Origin: Polytrichum commune
Lineage: Eukaryota; Streptophyta; Polytrichopsida; Polytrichales; Polytrichaceae
Direction: 5' to 3'
NCBI GenBank assembly: GCA_950295325.1
Contig: OX485809.1
Span: 18,970,001-19,034,000, forward strand
Length of the DNA stretch: 64,000 nt
Shown here one piece after another: positions 32,415 through 43,975 of the stretch (its first letter is position 1; every line of letters begins with the position of its first letter). The notes beneath the pieces are model-generated. The model ran no database searches. It was not told where the DNA came from and was given only the letters and a program-made list of their open reading frames with translations. Both the position numbers and the translations under genes were made by a program.

Positions 32415-33134
32415 ATGATGAAACCGTTCATAATATTTGACCTCAATGGGGTGCTTTGTCAATCCAAACATATCTCGAATAGTGCGTCCAAGGGGCCCTT
32501 CCGTAGTCCACAAGACATGGATTACGGCGGACATTTCGATACTCTCATAAATAAGAAGGTTGTACGTGCCCGCCCCGGTTTGAGGAGCTTCCTTCGTGAG
32601 GTCCTTGGCTTCGCCCATGTCATCATCTGGAGCTCTATGCTCATGGACAACACGAAGGCCATCGTCGGTTTCCTTTTCCGAGAACTCGCAATGCCATGCT
32701 TGCTTCTCGGTCAAGAACACTGCGATGACCTCTATGACCGTAGTGGCAATATTGTACCCAAGGTTGGAGGAGGTCGTGGGCCTCAATTCTTAAAGGTCCT
32801 GAGGAAGAACCTCTGGGTGGGCGTCCCTATGTTGGAGGGGGTTCCCCACGGTTGTTGGCCCACCCCGGATAACACACTCCTCATTGACGACAGCCCGGCA
32901 AAGAGTATTCTCAATCCCCCGGGCAATTGCATATTCCCGGATCCTTGGGAAAGCGATAGAAATGACAACTTTCTAGAGAGTGAACTAGGACCCTACATTA
33001 GGAGGCTTGCCTATCACCCCGGAAGTGTCCCGGATTTTGTGCTCTCCAACCCAATTGGCAATAGGCCTCTAGGCCCACAAGATGAGGAATTTAGGAGATT
33101 GTACGGCTACGCTAGACTCAATAAATTAATATGA
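32415..33134 (+). CDS. HAD-superfamily phosphatase-like protein (FCP/SCP-NIF type)
   Basis: An open frame of 239 aa. Two adjacent ATGs (32415, 32418) open the frame just before motif I. Motif I is IIFDLNGVLC, motif II VIIWSSM, and the acidic motif LLIDDSPAKS lies near residue 160; this order and spacing fit the NLI-interacting-factor/FCP1-like phosphatases, which remove phosphate from Ser/Thr. In motif I the second Asp of the usual DxDx(T/V) is Asn, as in a plant subgroup with DLNG; whether it is active is uncertain. An alternative start at 32381 gives a short basic peptide in another frame. The gene follows the ParB/MTase-like gene by 370 bp on the same strand, inside copy 2, and may be element cargo captured from a host. 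Confidence 0.75.
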   Translation: MMKPFIIFDLNGVLCQSKHISNSASKGPFRSPQDMDYGGHFDTLINKKVVRARPGLRSFLREVLGFAHVIIWSSMLMDNTKAIVGFLFRELAMPCLLLGQEHCDDLYDRSGNIVPKVGGGRGPQFLKVLRKNLWVGVPMLEGVPHGCWPTPDNTLLIDDSPAKSILNPPGNCIFPDPWESDRNDNFLESELGPYIRRLAYHPGSVPDFVLSNPIGNRPLGPQDEEFRRLYGYARLNKLI

Positions 33135-33262
33135 AAACTTTGATGATTTTGGGTTTGTACTTGGACTCTCCATGTAAATATCTAACATTTCTCCCCTTAT
33201 CTTTGTAATGTATTTTTGTGTCTTAGTTGCCTCACCAAGCACCCAAAAGTGTCGTCAATGGC

Positions 33263-34123
33263 ATGTCTGCATCTCAGGCAGACACCGGCTCCCTTTCCCT
33301 TGGTATGAGCGACGTTGCAATGCCTTCACTATTCCAATATTCGGCCGTCGATGCTGCCTCTGCTGTTGATTACTCCAAAGACTCCGGGTTTGAAGACGGA
33401 GTCGTGGATAGCCCTCCTGCAAAGGTTGCAAAACTCAATTACTCTCCAAGTCCATCTCCATCTCCCCTCCGCAGTGAGAAGCACGTCCGTAACCCACGGT
33501 CGACCAGACGCCTTTGCATGGATGAACCCCAAATTGATGTCCCGGCGTTTGCGAACGTCCCTCTCGGGCTTGTATCTACACCCGTCGATGTCCCAAAAGC
33601 TCTAACCAGCGCCCCAAAGGCGAAGGTGCCCAACTATTGGCATTCTCAAGTTTTTCCTTGATGATTTCCGTGTATTAGTGCATTTCAACTTCTTGGGTTT
33701 TTCGGACTTCCATCCGTAACTTGTAACCACTTATACTAACCCACTTCATTATATATATTTATGGTCATTGTTCAGACCCCAATGTACACGAATGTGGGCC
33801 GGGCATCATCGACTTCGTCATTGGATAGGCGAACACTGAAGACAGCTTCTTGCGAGTCTGATCGTTGTTTGGCCCTACGGAAGAGTGCAAGACGTTCGGT
33901 TTCCCAAACGCATTCGTATTCCACTTATTCGGAAGGGGGTCGGCAAATATGGGCAAATGGCGCATATTCGGGGTCAACAAATAAACAAGGTTACAGCCGC
34001 GGACCCGAGATCTTTAGAGCCATGGAGGCCATGAAAGCAAAGGAACGTGAAACGGCCGTAAATGCTAATAATAGTATTGCAAAAGCAAAAGTAGTGAGTC
34101 GTAATCATGATCCGAACGTATAG
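33263..34123 (+). CDS. small Ser-rich, basic protein of unknown function, two exons
   Basis: Exons 33263-33649 and 33776-34123 join in phase (HSQ then TPMYTNVG), giving about 244 aa. The donor GTTTTT is weak; the acceptor TTGTTCAG is good. Similarity to coding DNA begins at 33227 after another acceptor (GTCTTAG), so an upstream exon may exist, perhaps in the HAD transcript. The protein is rich in Ser, Pro, Lys and Arg and looks disordered, with a charged helix near the end (FRAMEAMKAKERETAVNANN). I do not recognise it. A decayed palindrome half-pair (TCGGACTTCCATCCGTAA) sits in its intron. It is the last gene before the right end of copy 2. Confidence 0.45.
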
Positions 34124-34388
34124 GCTATATTAACATACATGTAGTTGTGGAATTATGTTTCTAGGACTTTCGCCTAATATTGGATATTCCACTTGCATTT
34201 TGTACTTCAACCCCTATTCAATAAATATGATATTGATTTTCCATATGCAAATGTTTTCATATATCCCATTTTCTTATTGTTAATGTGTAGTTCCATGCAT
34301 TTGAGTCTCTTATTTGTTTCCAAAATTGGGAACATAGCATATTTTTAGTGTTTTCATTCCTATAAATGTGAAAGCCACGTCCTTAAAT

Positions 34389-34431
34389 AGTCTCAAAATT
34401 AACAAAAAGTCTCCAAATAACGAATATAGTG
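34389..34431 (-). repeat. extra copy of the terminal repeat, right-end orientation
   Basis: AGTCTCAAAATTAACAAAAA then GTCTCCAAATAACGAATATAGTG: a diverged version of 34721-34767, ending in TAGTG at 34427-34431. It could be an older or alternative right end of the element. Confidence 0.65.
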
Positions 34432-34668
34432 TTTATTATATAATAAATTTATAATATTCAAATTTATAAATACGTTTGGGATGTGCCATACAATCCCATA
34501 AGACCCTTATATATGGGATGCACACCTTAAACTTTATAATGACATAATACTATTTGATTTTGGGATTGGATTGTTTTTTCCACGTGTAGTTCATGTTTAT
34601 GTTATGATATGAAGACTTACTATTTTTAGTAATGTGAATATTCTTCGCGGGCGAATTTGTAAACCGTC

Positions 34669-34767
34669 ATGTTCCCAAAGTTCCATATGTTCACAATATT
34701 GGCATCCCAAACTATGGGCGTATTTTATTTTGAGACTTTCCAAAGTCTCCGATTAACGAATATAGTG
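34669..34767 (-). repeat. right terminal inverted repeat of copy 2
   Basis: Minus-strand reading starts CACTATATTCGTTAATCGGA, then GAGACTTTGGAAAGTCTC and AATATTGTGAACATATGGAA, in the same order as the left repeat at 17110. Confidence 0.8.
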
Positions 34768-37654
34768 TTATAATATCTAAATCATATGAAACTCCTTTTG
34801 AATGGTAATTAAGATCGACTCTGGATCTAGGAATAAACCTTGGTTTTCAATACTATCTAACATGTCATGGCCTACAGTTCTAGAAACTTATAGGTTGAAG
34901 TCCTTCAATCGGTCTAGATAAGGTCAATGGTCATATTGCCTCATTAAATTCAAGATAAATCAATGAACACCGTATCCCGCATGGTTGTTACTACAATATT
35001 CCATGATCTACTAACTTATCAAATAATTAAAAACAAAGTATTCTTCATATTGGAATGCCCTTGACCCTAATTACGTGCGGTTATCAAGACCTAAATAGAC
35101 TATTGATGAACTAACACTCCCTGCATGATATAGCTAGTCGTGACTACTAGACTATGGTTGGTTGTAAGGGAGAGACAACGTACTTGCATGTATTGCATTG
35201 AGTGACCCTAATACTTGTAGTAAGTTTTTGCTATGGCTTAAAACAACAAAACCCAGGGAACAAAGTCTCCAGGAAGACTGAGCTAGTGTCTATAAGGGTT
35301 ATTGTCACATTGGATTAAGGATTTTAATAACATGTTAAGATCTTTCTTCCTTCATTACTTCTTAATTCCAGTTATTTTCCCACTCTTATGGTTCTTTTGT
35401 GCTTCCTCAGTAGTGAGTGACTCCGTCCTATCAAAAGGTAATTTTCTATCATTCTATGGTTTCGACCTATGTCAGTCGTGAAGCTCAACAGCTTGGCAAG
35501 TAGTCATTGGCAATTTGTCAAGACCGAAGTCCGGGGTAATGTCTTTTAGTAACCGCATCGTCTTTGATCAATGTAAATCACAATTGCAACAATTCAACAT
35601 TTTAATTTCCTTTTAATTGAACTTACAACCATCATGCCTATCTTCACATGCTCAAGTCACCACCTTAGTCTTCGACCATCTGGTGACTCATCTCAAACAA
35701 CCATCCATTTGTCAATACGGAATCAATACATCAACAGCTAGGCGATATTCTTCCTTAAGGCTTTAGTCCTCTATAGACTAATCAATCAACATACAAAGGG
35801 TAAAGTCTTACTCCAGTAAGATATTCTTTCCTGCAGGGGAAGGTACAGCTTTGACAGCCTATAGCCTGCCTCTAGCCCTTCCATCTTTTCCGCTGACACT
35901 TTGCTTAGCTCTTCTCTTCTTTCCCTCTCTGACACACTAGCTAATGGCTGTGAATTTGGGGCGCTAGCCCAGGCGATGGCCTCACTCTAGCCTCCCTATC
36001 TTTCTCTCTTCCTAAGACTATTGCCCTTCTCAGCTGGCTACGAAGCAGCCCCTCGGGACCTCTCAGTCCTCTCTACAGACTATGGCCATTATCTTTTCTT
36101 GACTTGGCCCATGGCCTGATCCCACTGGTCTCGGCTACTAGTCCTTAGCCAAGTCTATTGCCCTTCTTGCTTCCTATCAAGCCTTTTCTTACTTGCCTTC
36201 TTCACGACAGGCGGTATGTATCCGTCAAACTCTCTTTGACCAGTTGCCTTGCCACTCTCTGGCCTTTTATCAGACTATTGCGTGTCTTAGCCTTGCTCTC
36301 GGCCACTTCTTGATCTTTCAGACCATTGCCTCACCTCAGTCACACTCCATATCTCTCAACCTCTTTCCGTCTCATCTCTGATCACTCACTCTGAACCAAT
36401 CCCTACTCTTCCGAATGCAGATTTTCTCTCAGACTACTTGCCTGGTTTTGTCATTACAATACTATGTCAGACTACTTGCCCAACCTTACTTCCAAATATC
36501 ACTCACAACATTTCACATAACTTACTTCAACAATCCTCTTCACTCATAAGACAAACAATTTCACATAATACTTCACTCATAATCATCTCATTAACACAAA
36601 AGAGATAAGTCCACTTCAGGGTCCAAGTTTTTCGGCCCTTTAACTTCCTAACATTGTCATTCCAAGCTTCCTGCTTGTTCAAGACTATTGCCTGGCTCAA
36701 TCACTGAGCTACAGACTTCTACGCATATTGCTAATCTGAGACTATGTAAGATCTTGCTGTTTGCAAATAGCCTGTCTTCCTACTTGCCTGGCTCCTTCTT
36801 AATGTCGAGAGAGAAGACCAGGTGGTTAGCCGTCGTAACCACTTCTTAACGGCTATTGCCTGTTTTCATCCCTTTGGATGGCTACTGACTGCCTATAGCC
36901 GAATGAAAGACGTTAAATTTCAAGAATTGTCCTTTTCAGACAGGCGATAGCCAAAAAATCAGTTCTACAATACTCCATCTACTAACCTTATATTTCCCTA
37001 AAATTTAGTTATAACAAAGGTACACCTAAGTTGAGTATCCCAATCTAATTCTAACGTCATTATGACCTATCAATTAATCTAATAAAGACACTTAGAATTC
37101 AATATGACATCTATTTAGTCTGCTCTGTGTGATTTTATTTAAGTGGAGCCTAACAAAAAAACCTCTCTACACCATACATCTGATATATTGAATTAGTTGG
37201 ATGATTTGAGGGGAATAGACTCAATTCTATATAACATACCATGAATTCTTCAGTTCACTAGGTATGAGCCACCCAAACTACTTGCAGTGTGTGTTAAGGC
37301 TCACCGCCTAATAATAAAAAAATTAGTTGTTAAGAATTAGATTAATGACAATTGGTTAGCATTGTTAAGACAATAAGACAATACACGAAGACCCGACACA
37401 TCATCGAGCGAATGAAAGCATCAAGCGGATGAAAGCATGAGCGGACGACGGTGTATGTGGATGAAGATGTCGAGCGGATGAAGGTCATTCAATCAAGATG
37501 ACGGTGAATGAAGAACGTTGGATTTAGGGATTTAGAGAGTGATAGCTAGGGTGGAATCAACTATAGATGCTAACCGTTAGATTGAGGTACAGCTAGATCT
37601 ACTGTCGTCAAGGCTTTGTAATTGGGAGGAGATGGTCCGCGAAGATGAGCGTTA
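34768..37654. other. gene-poor spacer, C/T-rich decayed repeat
   Basis: No supported gene. From about 35640 to 36960 the plus strand is C/T-rich with recurring phrases such as AGACTATTGCC, CAGACTACTTGCC and CTATAGCC. The same phrases recur at 44640-44780 and 53090, so this is probably an old dispersed repeat, perhaps LTR-derived. No protein domain survives. Confidence 0.5.
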
Positions 37655-38397
37655 GGGCCGGTTCACACTATGGCCAAACTTCGAGAGGAGAAGCGTTTGG
37701 ACCAATGAAAATGCAGGAATGTCCAAAGCCCGTCCTCACGGCCTTCACACTGGAGGCTGGAGGCCGAAGTCCAAAGGACGTCGCCTCCAAAAGAGCCTAG
37801 GTGGCAGCACTTTTAGGAAGTTATGGCACCAAGAGTTCAACCTCTCGAGCAAAGTTTGGGTCGAGCAAAATGCTCGACCCAAACTTCCGTCGAGAGGCCG
37901 AACTTTTTTTCATTAAAATATTCAAAATCTGATAGAATCTGGACCGTTAGATGGAAAAGGCAAATTTTTTCAAGGGATAAAGTGGGTTGTTTCTCTCTTC
38001 TTGCCCTCTTTCTCTTGTGCCCTTGTTTTTTGTTCATTTGTTTTTGCCCTTGTTTTTGTTGGTTTGTTTCAATTTTTTTCGTAATTTTTTTTTCATGGAG
38101 CAATTTTCCTTTGCCTTTGCCGCCCCGCGCCCGTGTCCCAGCCCTAGGCCCCCCTTTCCCCCCATAGGGATTCGGGCAAATGTCGCCATTGGGATTCAAG
38201 CCTCGTACCCTCCCCTTACGACCGGGAGCCTTATTCCCACCAACCCACTTGGTGATCACATGGCCACCACCTCCCTTTACATACCTCCCAATCCATTCAT
38301 TTCTTCCCCTACACTTGCTGGAATTGTTTTTTCTGATATGGTTTTTGACTGTTTCTCTTCTTGTTTCACTGTTTTGAGTGCAGGAATTGATACATGA

Positions 38398-38715
38398 GTG
38401 CGGCTTCATGCAATGATGGTGGTTATGCTCCCCAAGTTCAACCGAACCACCCAAGCGTGCCATAAGAAGTTTAATCAAATTTTTGCTTCTTACAAAGAAG
38501 ACAAACTTGCAAACGGTATTTCAGGCAACAACCGGCAAGAGAGTAAATTTTATGACGCTCTAGATCAATGGTACCATGAAACCGGCCAGGTTCTCAAGCA
38601 CGTATCAGCTACAACAAATGATAGTGCATATTTTCCAACCAATTCTTCTCCGGAAGTAGAAAGTGCCTCAATATCCACCCCTCTATCAATATCAAAGACA
38701 AAGAATAATTTTTAG
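38398..38715 (+). pseudogene. Harbinger Myb/SANT-like DNA-binding protein, partial
   Basis: 105 codons with TQACHKKFNQIFASYKEDKLANGISGN and ESKFYDALDQWYHETGQV, the trihelix/Myb-like pattern of the second Harbinger protein, which helps the transposase bind DNA. The N-terminal helix is absent or lies in an upstream frame (38180-38397 holds only proline-rich low-complexity frames), so it is probably truncated. It is divergent from the transposase. Confidence 0.65.
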
Positions 38716-39192
38716 GAAAGATCAATTGAAATTTTTGAGAAAATGGCTAAAACCAGCATTGGATTGATAAAAAAAACTTAAAGAACAAATGAACTACTAG
38801 AGAGGGTAGATCACCAATTTGACCGCCTCATTAACAAACTCTAGTTCAAAAACCTACTCTGATTCAGAACTAGAAGTATCATAGTTGCAACCCTCAAATC
38901 GAAGAGTTGATTTTTGGACTAAATGAGCCTTGTAAAAATTCTTTGCTAATAGTAAATGCATACGGATTGCTTCAGCCAACATTTGCTTCAAGTTTTTTTG
39001 ACACTTGGCCTTTGTTTCTTCGCCTTCATCATTTTCACCTTCTACTTCTTCCTCTTCCTCCATTTCAATGAATGGTGTCCCCTCGGCTTCGGGATTTATT
39101 TACTGTAATTCTCTCATTTTTCTCAAAGATGCTTCAAGGGCCTTAAATATGTCAATATTCTGTAAATTTCCTAAAGACCTATTAGCTTCATC

Positions 39193-40140
39193 TTACAAAT
39201 CCTTCTCTGCATCTACCACCCATTCCATATTAAATTCATCATTTTGAATTATACACAAATTATGTAGACAAAATGATGCGGTAACAATATCCGGTACATT
39301 CCGGAGTGGCATATCAATTCTCTTTAGTAAAATCCGCCATCTTCCTTTGAGAATACTGAATGTCCTTTCCACGGCCATACGAATGCTTGATTAGATAAAA
39401 TTCCAATGGGCTTTCCTTCTAGGTAAACCGTCCCTTTCTCCCTTAAAAGGTGAATAAAACCAAAGCCGCATTAGATAGGCTGCGTCTCCAATAAACTTGA
39501 ATGGTAAAAACGACCCCTCATAGTTTTTTTTCCAATTCCATATTTTTGAAACAATGCCCAATCATGTATCATTCTGGCCCATCCAAAATCATAGTCCCAA
39601 AATTTACAATCCGCATCTAATTCCTTGAAGCAAACATGAATAAAACTCTTTTCTATTATAATATACTACTGGATCATGGGAAGGTGCTAGAATGGATATA
39701 TGGCTGCCATCTATTGCCTCTAATATGAAAGGAATGCCATGCAATGCCTCAAATCCAGAAGCTATCTCTTTCATCCTCGCAAGTGTTGGTTTTGGAAAAA
39801 CCAATGGTCGTAGCTGAATTCTAATAGCCTCACAACATTCCCTCACAATTGAAGTTGTATTCAACCCTATATCGTATACATGTCCAATAATTCTTGATGA
39901 ATTCCCAGTTGCTAATCGAGACAAAGTTACCGCAACTCTACATTCAACACTAATATTCTCTTTAAGATGTGTATATTTTTTCTTCAAAATAGGCCCCAAA
40001 AGAGTACATAAGTATTTGAACGTAAATTTACTCACCCTCATTTGACACTTAAATTCCCTCTCCGGAAATGATTCCATAAGTGTTTTCTCCAAAAACCCTC
40101 CATATCTCTGAAAACGCCAACATGCCTTCCAAAATCCACC
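39193..40140 (-). pseudogene. HARBI1-like DDE transposase, frameshifted
   Basis: Main block 40092-39604 contains FKYLCTLLGP, a helix-rich N-terminal part and AIDGSHISI (first catalytic Asp). KFIGDAAYLMRLWFYSPF around 39450-39510 has the second Asp, and VERTFSILKGRWR near 39330-39370 the catalytic Glu. The frame changes between the blocks, a TAA interrupts just before MAVERTF, and another shift near 40090 separates the N-terminus. The order and motifs are diagnostic of PIF/Harbinger; this copy is inactive. Confidence 0.88.
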
Positions 40141-40549
40141 CTCCGTGCTTGTGTAATAAATACTGCCATCATCATCATTTGGACATTTTGCTGAAAAATT
40201 GCAAGTTTTTGCAACGCCAAAATGCCCACAATAACATACTTCATAACCATAAAGACTAAAAGGAGAACAACGATGTGTTCCCTTCTAGAATCCATGGTTA
40301 AAGAGTGAGAGAGGAAAAATTCAGAAAATTCCTCCATTCATGTACAAAGTAATGATTTAAGATTTTTGCAAATGGTATGGGGTTTGGCCTTTGGACTTGT
40401 CCTTTGGGGCTTCACACTATGACCGGCCAAAGGCTTCAAGTGGATTATTTTAATATAATTTTTCAACCCAAAGGCTTCTCCTTTCGACATAGTTTGGTCC
40501 ACAAAAGTGACGCTTCTCCTCTCGACTTGGGCATAGTGTGAACCGGCCC

Positions 40550-43500
40550 TTAGACTCACTCTCACTCTATTTTTAAATTAGAAGACTCTTTCTCCCCCCT
40601 TCCATGTAGGTAGAGGCACAAGGTTCTTAGAATGCTAGCAAAATGAATGTTAAACAAAGTGTTTATAAATCTTATTAACATTGAATAAAAATATTTTTGA
40701 ACCATGTTGGATAATTGTTATATGAATATGTGTTTATCAAAACAAATTATTGTTGAATATGTGGTTGTTGCAGACTGTGTGTAGATGTGTGGCTGCTGGA
40801 GCACATGCCATTATCGATTGTAGTTCCAGGTTGTATTGCTACTAGTTGCATAAGTTTATGGTTACATTAATTTGTGGTTATATAAAATTATGGTTACATT
40901 AGCTTTGGTTACCTTAGCTTCTAGTATTAAAGTTAGTGATAAAATTAGTGATAAATTTAGTAACTAAAGTTAAAGCTAAAGTTTGTGATAAAGTTAGTGA
41001 CTAGCTTTAATCTTGTTTGGAGTATTGGCTTGGAAGGTGGCTTAACCCTTAATCCTCCCACCACTTAGGAACATTCCATAGAATACCATCAGTCCCACAG
41101 AACACTCTTATGGATTTGAATAATGCTATGTTTCATCTTACCACGCACATTACATTTTTGTAAAGGTTTGTCTCAAATTTTGGCAGGCGGCCATGCCATG
41201 CCATGCCAGAAAGGGCGGCCGGGCTTTCAGATTTTTGAAGCATGTTTGAATGGACTCTCACTCGTGACCTGTTTGAATGGAGATAGTTTTGAGTGTTGTC
41301 ATTTTCCCACAAACACGATAATGGTGCTCCCATCTGGGGTAGGTTACGAGTGGATTGGGGGAAAAGGCTATAGTTTATCTTTCTCCAGATCTACCTTGGA
41401 GATATTTATCCCCGTCAAAGGAGACTTACAACAACACACCGCCACCTGGCGATGACTTGACCACAGTTTGCCAGCAGCCAATCCCACTTACACACCTGGC
41501 ACTAATGAACCTCTTACTATTATAACGTTGGGGTGGCATCATAAGGTAGACGGACACCTTCATGTTACCCCTTGAGCAATTTCGCATACAATAATAAGTG
41601 TAGTACAAGCGTGATATTGAAGTGGGTTTTCCACATAGAACTTTATTCAACTCTATAACATAACAGTGTTATGTGGGACTGACAACATTCTACAGATTAT
41701 TCATGTATATTCTCCACATTCAGTGGTAATATTGTCAATCTCGTAGAACATTGTTATGGATTTGAATAATGTTATGCAAGTATGGAAATTGATATGTATC
41801 ACACCCATTAACCAACCGAAAATAGAATAAAATACAATCACCGTTGATTGTCAAGTTTTGATATTATCGTAAATTTCCAAAGGCAATATTCTCTCCCAAC
41901 CCATATTCATAGTACATGTTCGTTTTTTTTTGTTTTTTTTTGTTTTTTTTTGTTTTAATGAAAATTGGGAGATGAAAACTTGAGTACAATCAATGTCCTT
42001 TCAACTTACTTTTTCCATCATGTCAATTATGAAGGTTGTATGTGTGACTCTTTACGGCTTTTTCCATCACGTTAGAAAAGTGACGACTACATGTGTGGAA
42101 CTTCACAACTCTAGGGAAGTAGATAGTAAGAGTTTTTTTTCCCGGGGGGGGCTATTGAAAATGTGTTTGTCTACGATGACAAAAGCAGAAGGCATAACAT
42201 TATTTAGCCTCCTTGTTGAGTTTAGTGGGTCCATGTATTTGCTAGGGTTTACTCTTGAATAATGCAGTTGAGATTGCCAAAAGTTGCATGTATATGCCAT
42301 GGTTATTTTTGAATAATGCAAGTGGGATTCCCAAATGCTACAAAGACAAGTTGAAAGTCCGGATTACCGTGAGGGGAATGGATTGGCTATAATGGGTGGA
42401 ACCTCAAGACCAAGAGTGTTACCTATTGTGGTTCATTTTAAGCTTACCAAGTTGGTGTCATGTTGTTGCTTGTGATGACAAAATCTAGCCACATGTGCAT
42501 GGGCTTAGCCTAGCCTCGGCTTAAGCTAATATCTCAATTATTGGTAATGGGCCCATCGTATTGTTTAGTGAGGAGATGGGACTCATAGGCTGAATGATGT
42601 CATGTGATTTTGGTTCACAACACCTCCAAAAACTTGCCCCTCCCAAGTTTGTTGTTAATTTACTTTGAATTAGGGGGCCAAGCTGGCTAGAATACAACGT
42701 ACCGTAGTAACAATAATTCTTTGTATTTTTCATCCTTTCCTTCTTTCCCTTCTCCCATTCAAGCAGGTGTATTGAAACTTTATCTTAAGTGGAGAAGTTG
42801 GACAATGAGTGAGTCCCAACACAACATAAGGTAGGTTTGTCTTATGTGGTCATTCTTCTTAATTGAGTGCCTATGTTTGGGTGATAATGATAAGGTTTGT
42901 AGTTAAGGTTGAACACTAAAAAGACATGTGTTATGATCATACTCGACTATGTTCTCATGATATAGACACCGTTACAAAAGAATGCAATACACCCTAACTT
43001 CCATAATATCACCCAATAATGTCACTCCCTCTCTCATATCCCAAAAATCTAGGGAGCGGATGTTCTTAGTTCAAATCTTCCTCTTGTTGTCACATTTCTT
43101 TCCCATGTATCACAAGTTTTGACATTAAATTAATCCACGAGAGAATCAAACCACGTGCTCGCATGCATCACATTGTCATCATTGTCTTTAATTATCATTA
43201 TTGCAATCTTGATTTTGTGTTATTCCATAATGTCACATGCTACACTAATTCTCCATTCTCATGCATCCATGTTAACATTACATACTCTCTTAACATCATG
43301 TGCACTTTGGTTGCCACATGCATGATATTAGCGAGGCTAGAGCGTAGTCAACGCAATTTAGAGGGCCTATGTGACCAGTTGAAAGCGAAAGATAAAGTTT
43401 TTTTTTTAAAAAAAAACATTAAAAACTATCATAACTTCTTATTGATGAATATCAACCTTAATCTTTTTCTTTTATATTGGAATGAAAAAGCTCCTTCACA

Positions 43501-43674
43501 AATGATGTTGAATACTACTTTACAATATCTATCTATCTATAGTCTCGTGGCTATAAGGTAGATGGGTCTTAAGTGACCCTTTTCGTATTTAGACCCCTAT
43601 AGTTGATTGGTATGTGGTTTGGTGAGGATCAAAGAGCAAACACCATAAAGACACATTGTAGCTTAGTTTTTGAT
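40550..43674. other. non-coding DNA with short repeats
   Basis: No supported gene. It holds a TTAGTGATAAA/AAAGTTA repeat (about 40925-41005), a poly-T/G run (41930-41955), a duplicated phrase TTATGGATTTGAATAATG-TATG (41108, 41755), TTGAATAATGCA (42255, 42309), a C/G run (42140) and an ATCT microsatellite (43528-43543). Confidence 0.5.
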
Positions 43675-43975
43675 TCGGTCAAACAACCAGGGAACAATTG
43701 GGGAAGACTCAAAAGGTGATCTTTGTATCATCTAGGTGTCTCAGATAAGTTTTGTTAAAGCAAATATCCGGTTATCTCTCATTATTCCAGGTTTATAATG
43801 ATTGAATGGGGAAATGCTCTCTTTGTCAGTGCATACAATTGTGACCGTCACTATTCTCACTTTAATTACCCGGTCAATGATCTGGTAGTGAGTTCATTGT
43901 ACTAAGACCAAGTGTGGTGCTCAAGCATAGGCGCAGCCATGGTCAATAATCTTTGAGAAGTAACCCGTAACCGCC
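43675..43975 (+). repeat. dispersed repeat, copy A
   Basis: Contains AACCAGGGAACAATTGGGGA and CCAAGTGTGGTGCTCAAGCA TAGGC. Both blocks occur inverted at 53030-53315, in intron 1 of the O-methyltransferase. Probably an old non-autonomous retroelement fragment. Confidence 0.6.

Larger units (their letters stand above)
17110..34767. mobile_element. copy 2 of the palindrome system: putative 17.7-kb DNA transposon with CACTA-type ends
   Basis: Left CACTA (17110) and right TAGTG (34767) bound inverted repeats of about 100 bp (2 mismatches in the first 44). Inside are a DUF7869-type gene (-), palindrome clusters P3 and P4, a telomere-like run, a large ParB/MTase-like gene (+), a HAD gene (+) and a small basic gene (+). 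Transcription runs from the centre towards both ends. Copy 1 (6683-17043) repeats the same divergent layout in the opposite orientation, which supports one functional unit. Flanking triplets are TAA and TTA, not a clean 3-bp duplication, so the exact boundary needs checking. MITEs at 24104-25048 are nested inside. Confidence 0.6.
37655..40549. mobile_element. PIF/Harbinger transposon, complete ends, decayed genes
   Basis: Terminal inverted repeats start GGGCCGGTTCACACTATG (37655) and end CATAGTGTGAACCGGCCC (40549); similarity continues inside (GAGAGGAGAAGCGT). The target duplication is TTA (37652-37654, 40550-40552), the usual Harbinger site. Length 2895 bp. It carries a Myb/trihelix-like ORF on + and a HARBI1-like transposase on -, as in autonomous members, but the transposase is frameshifted. 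Confidence 0.93.
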
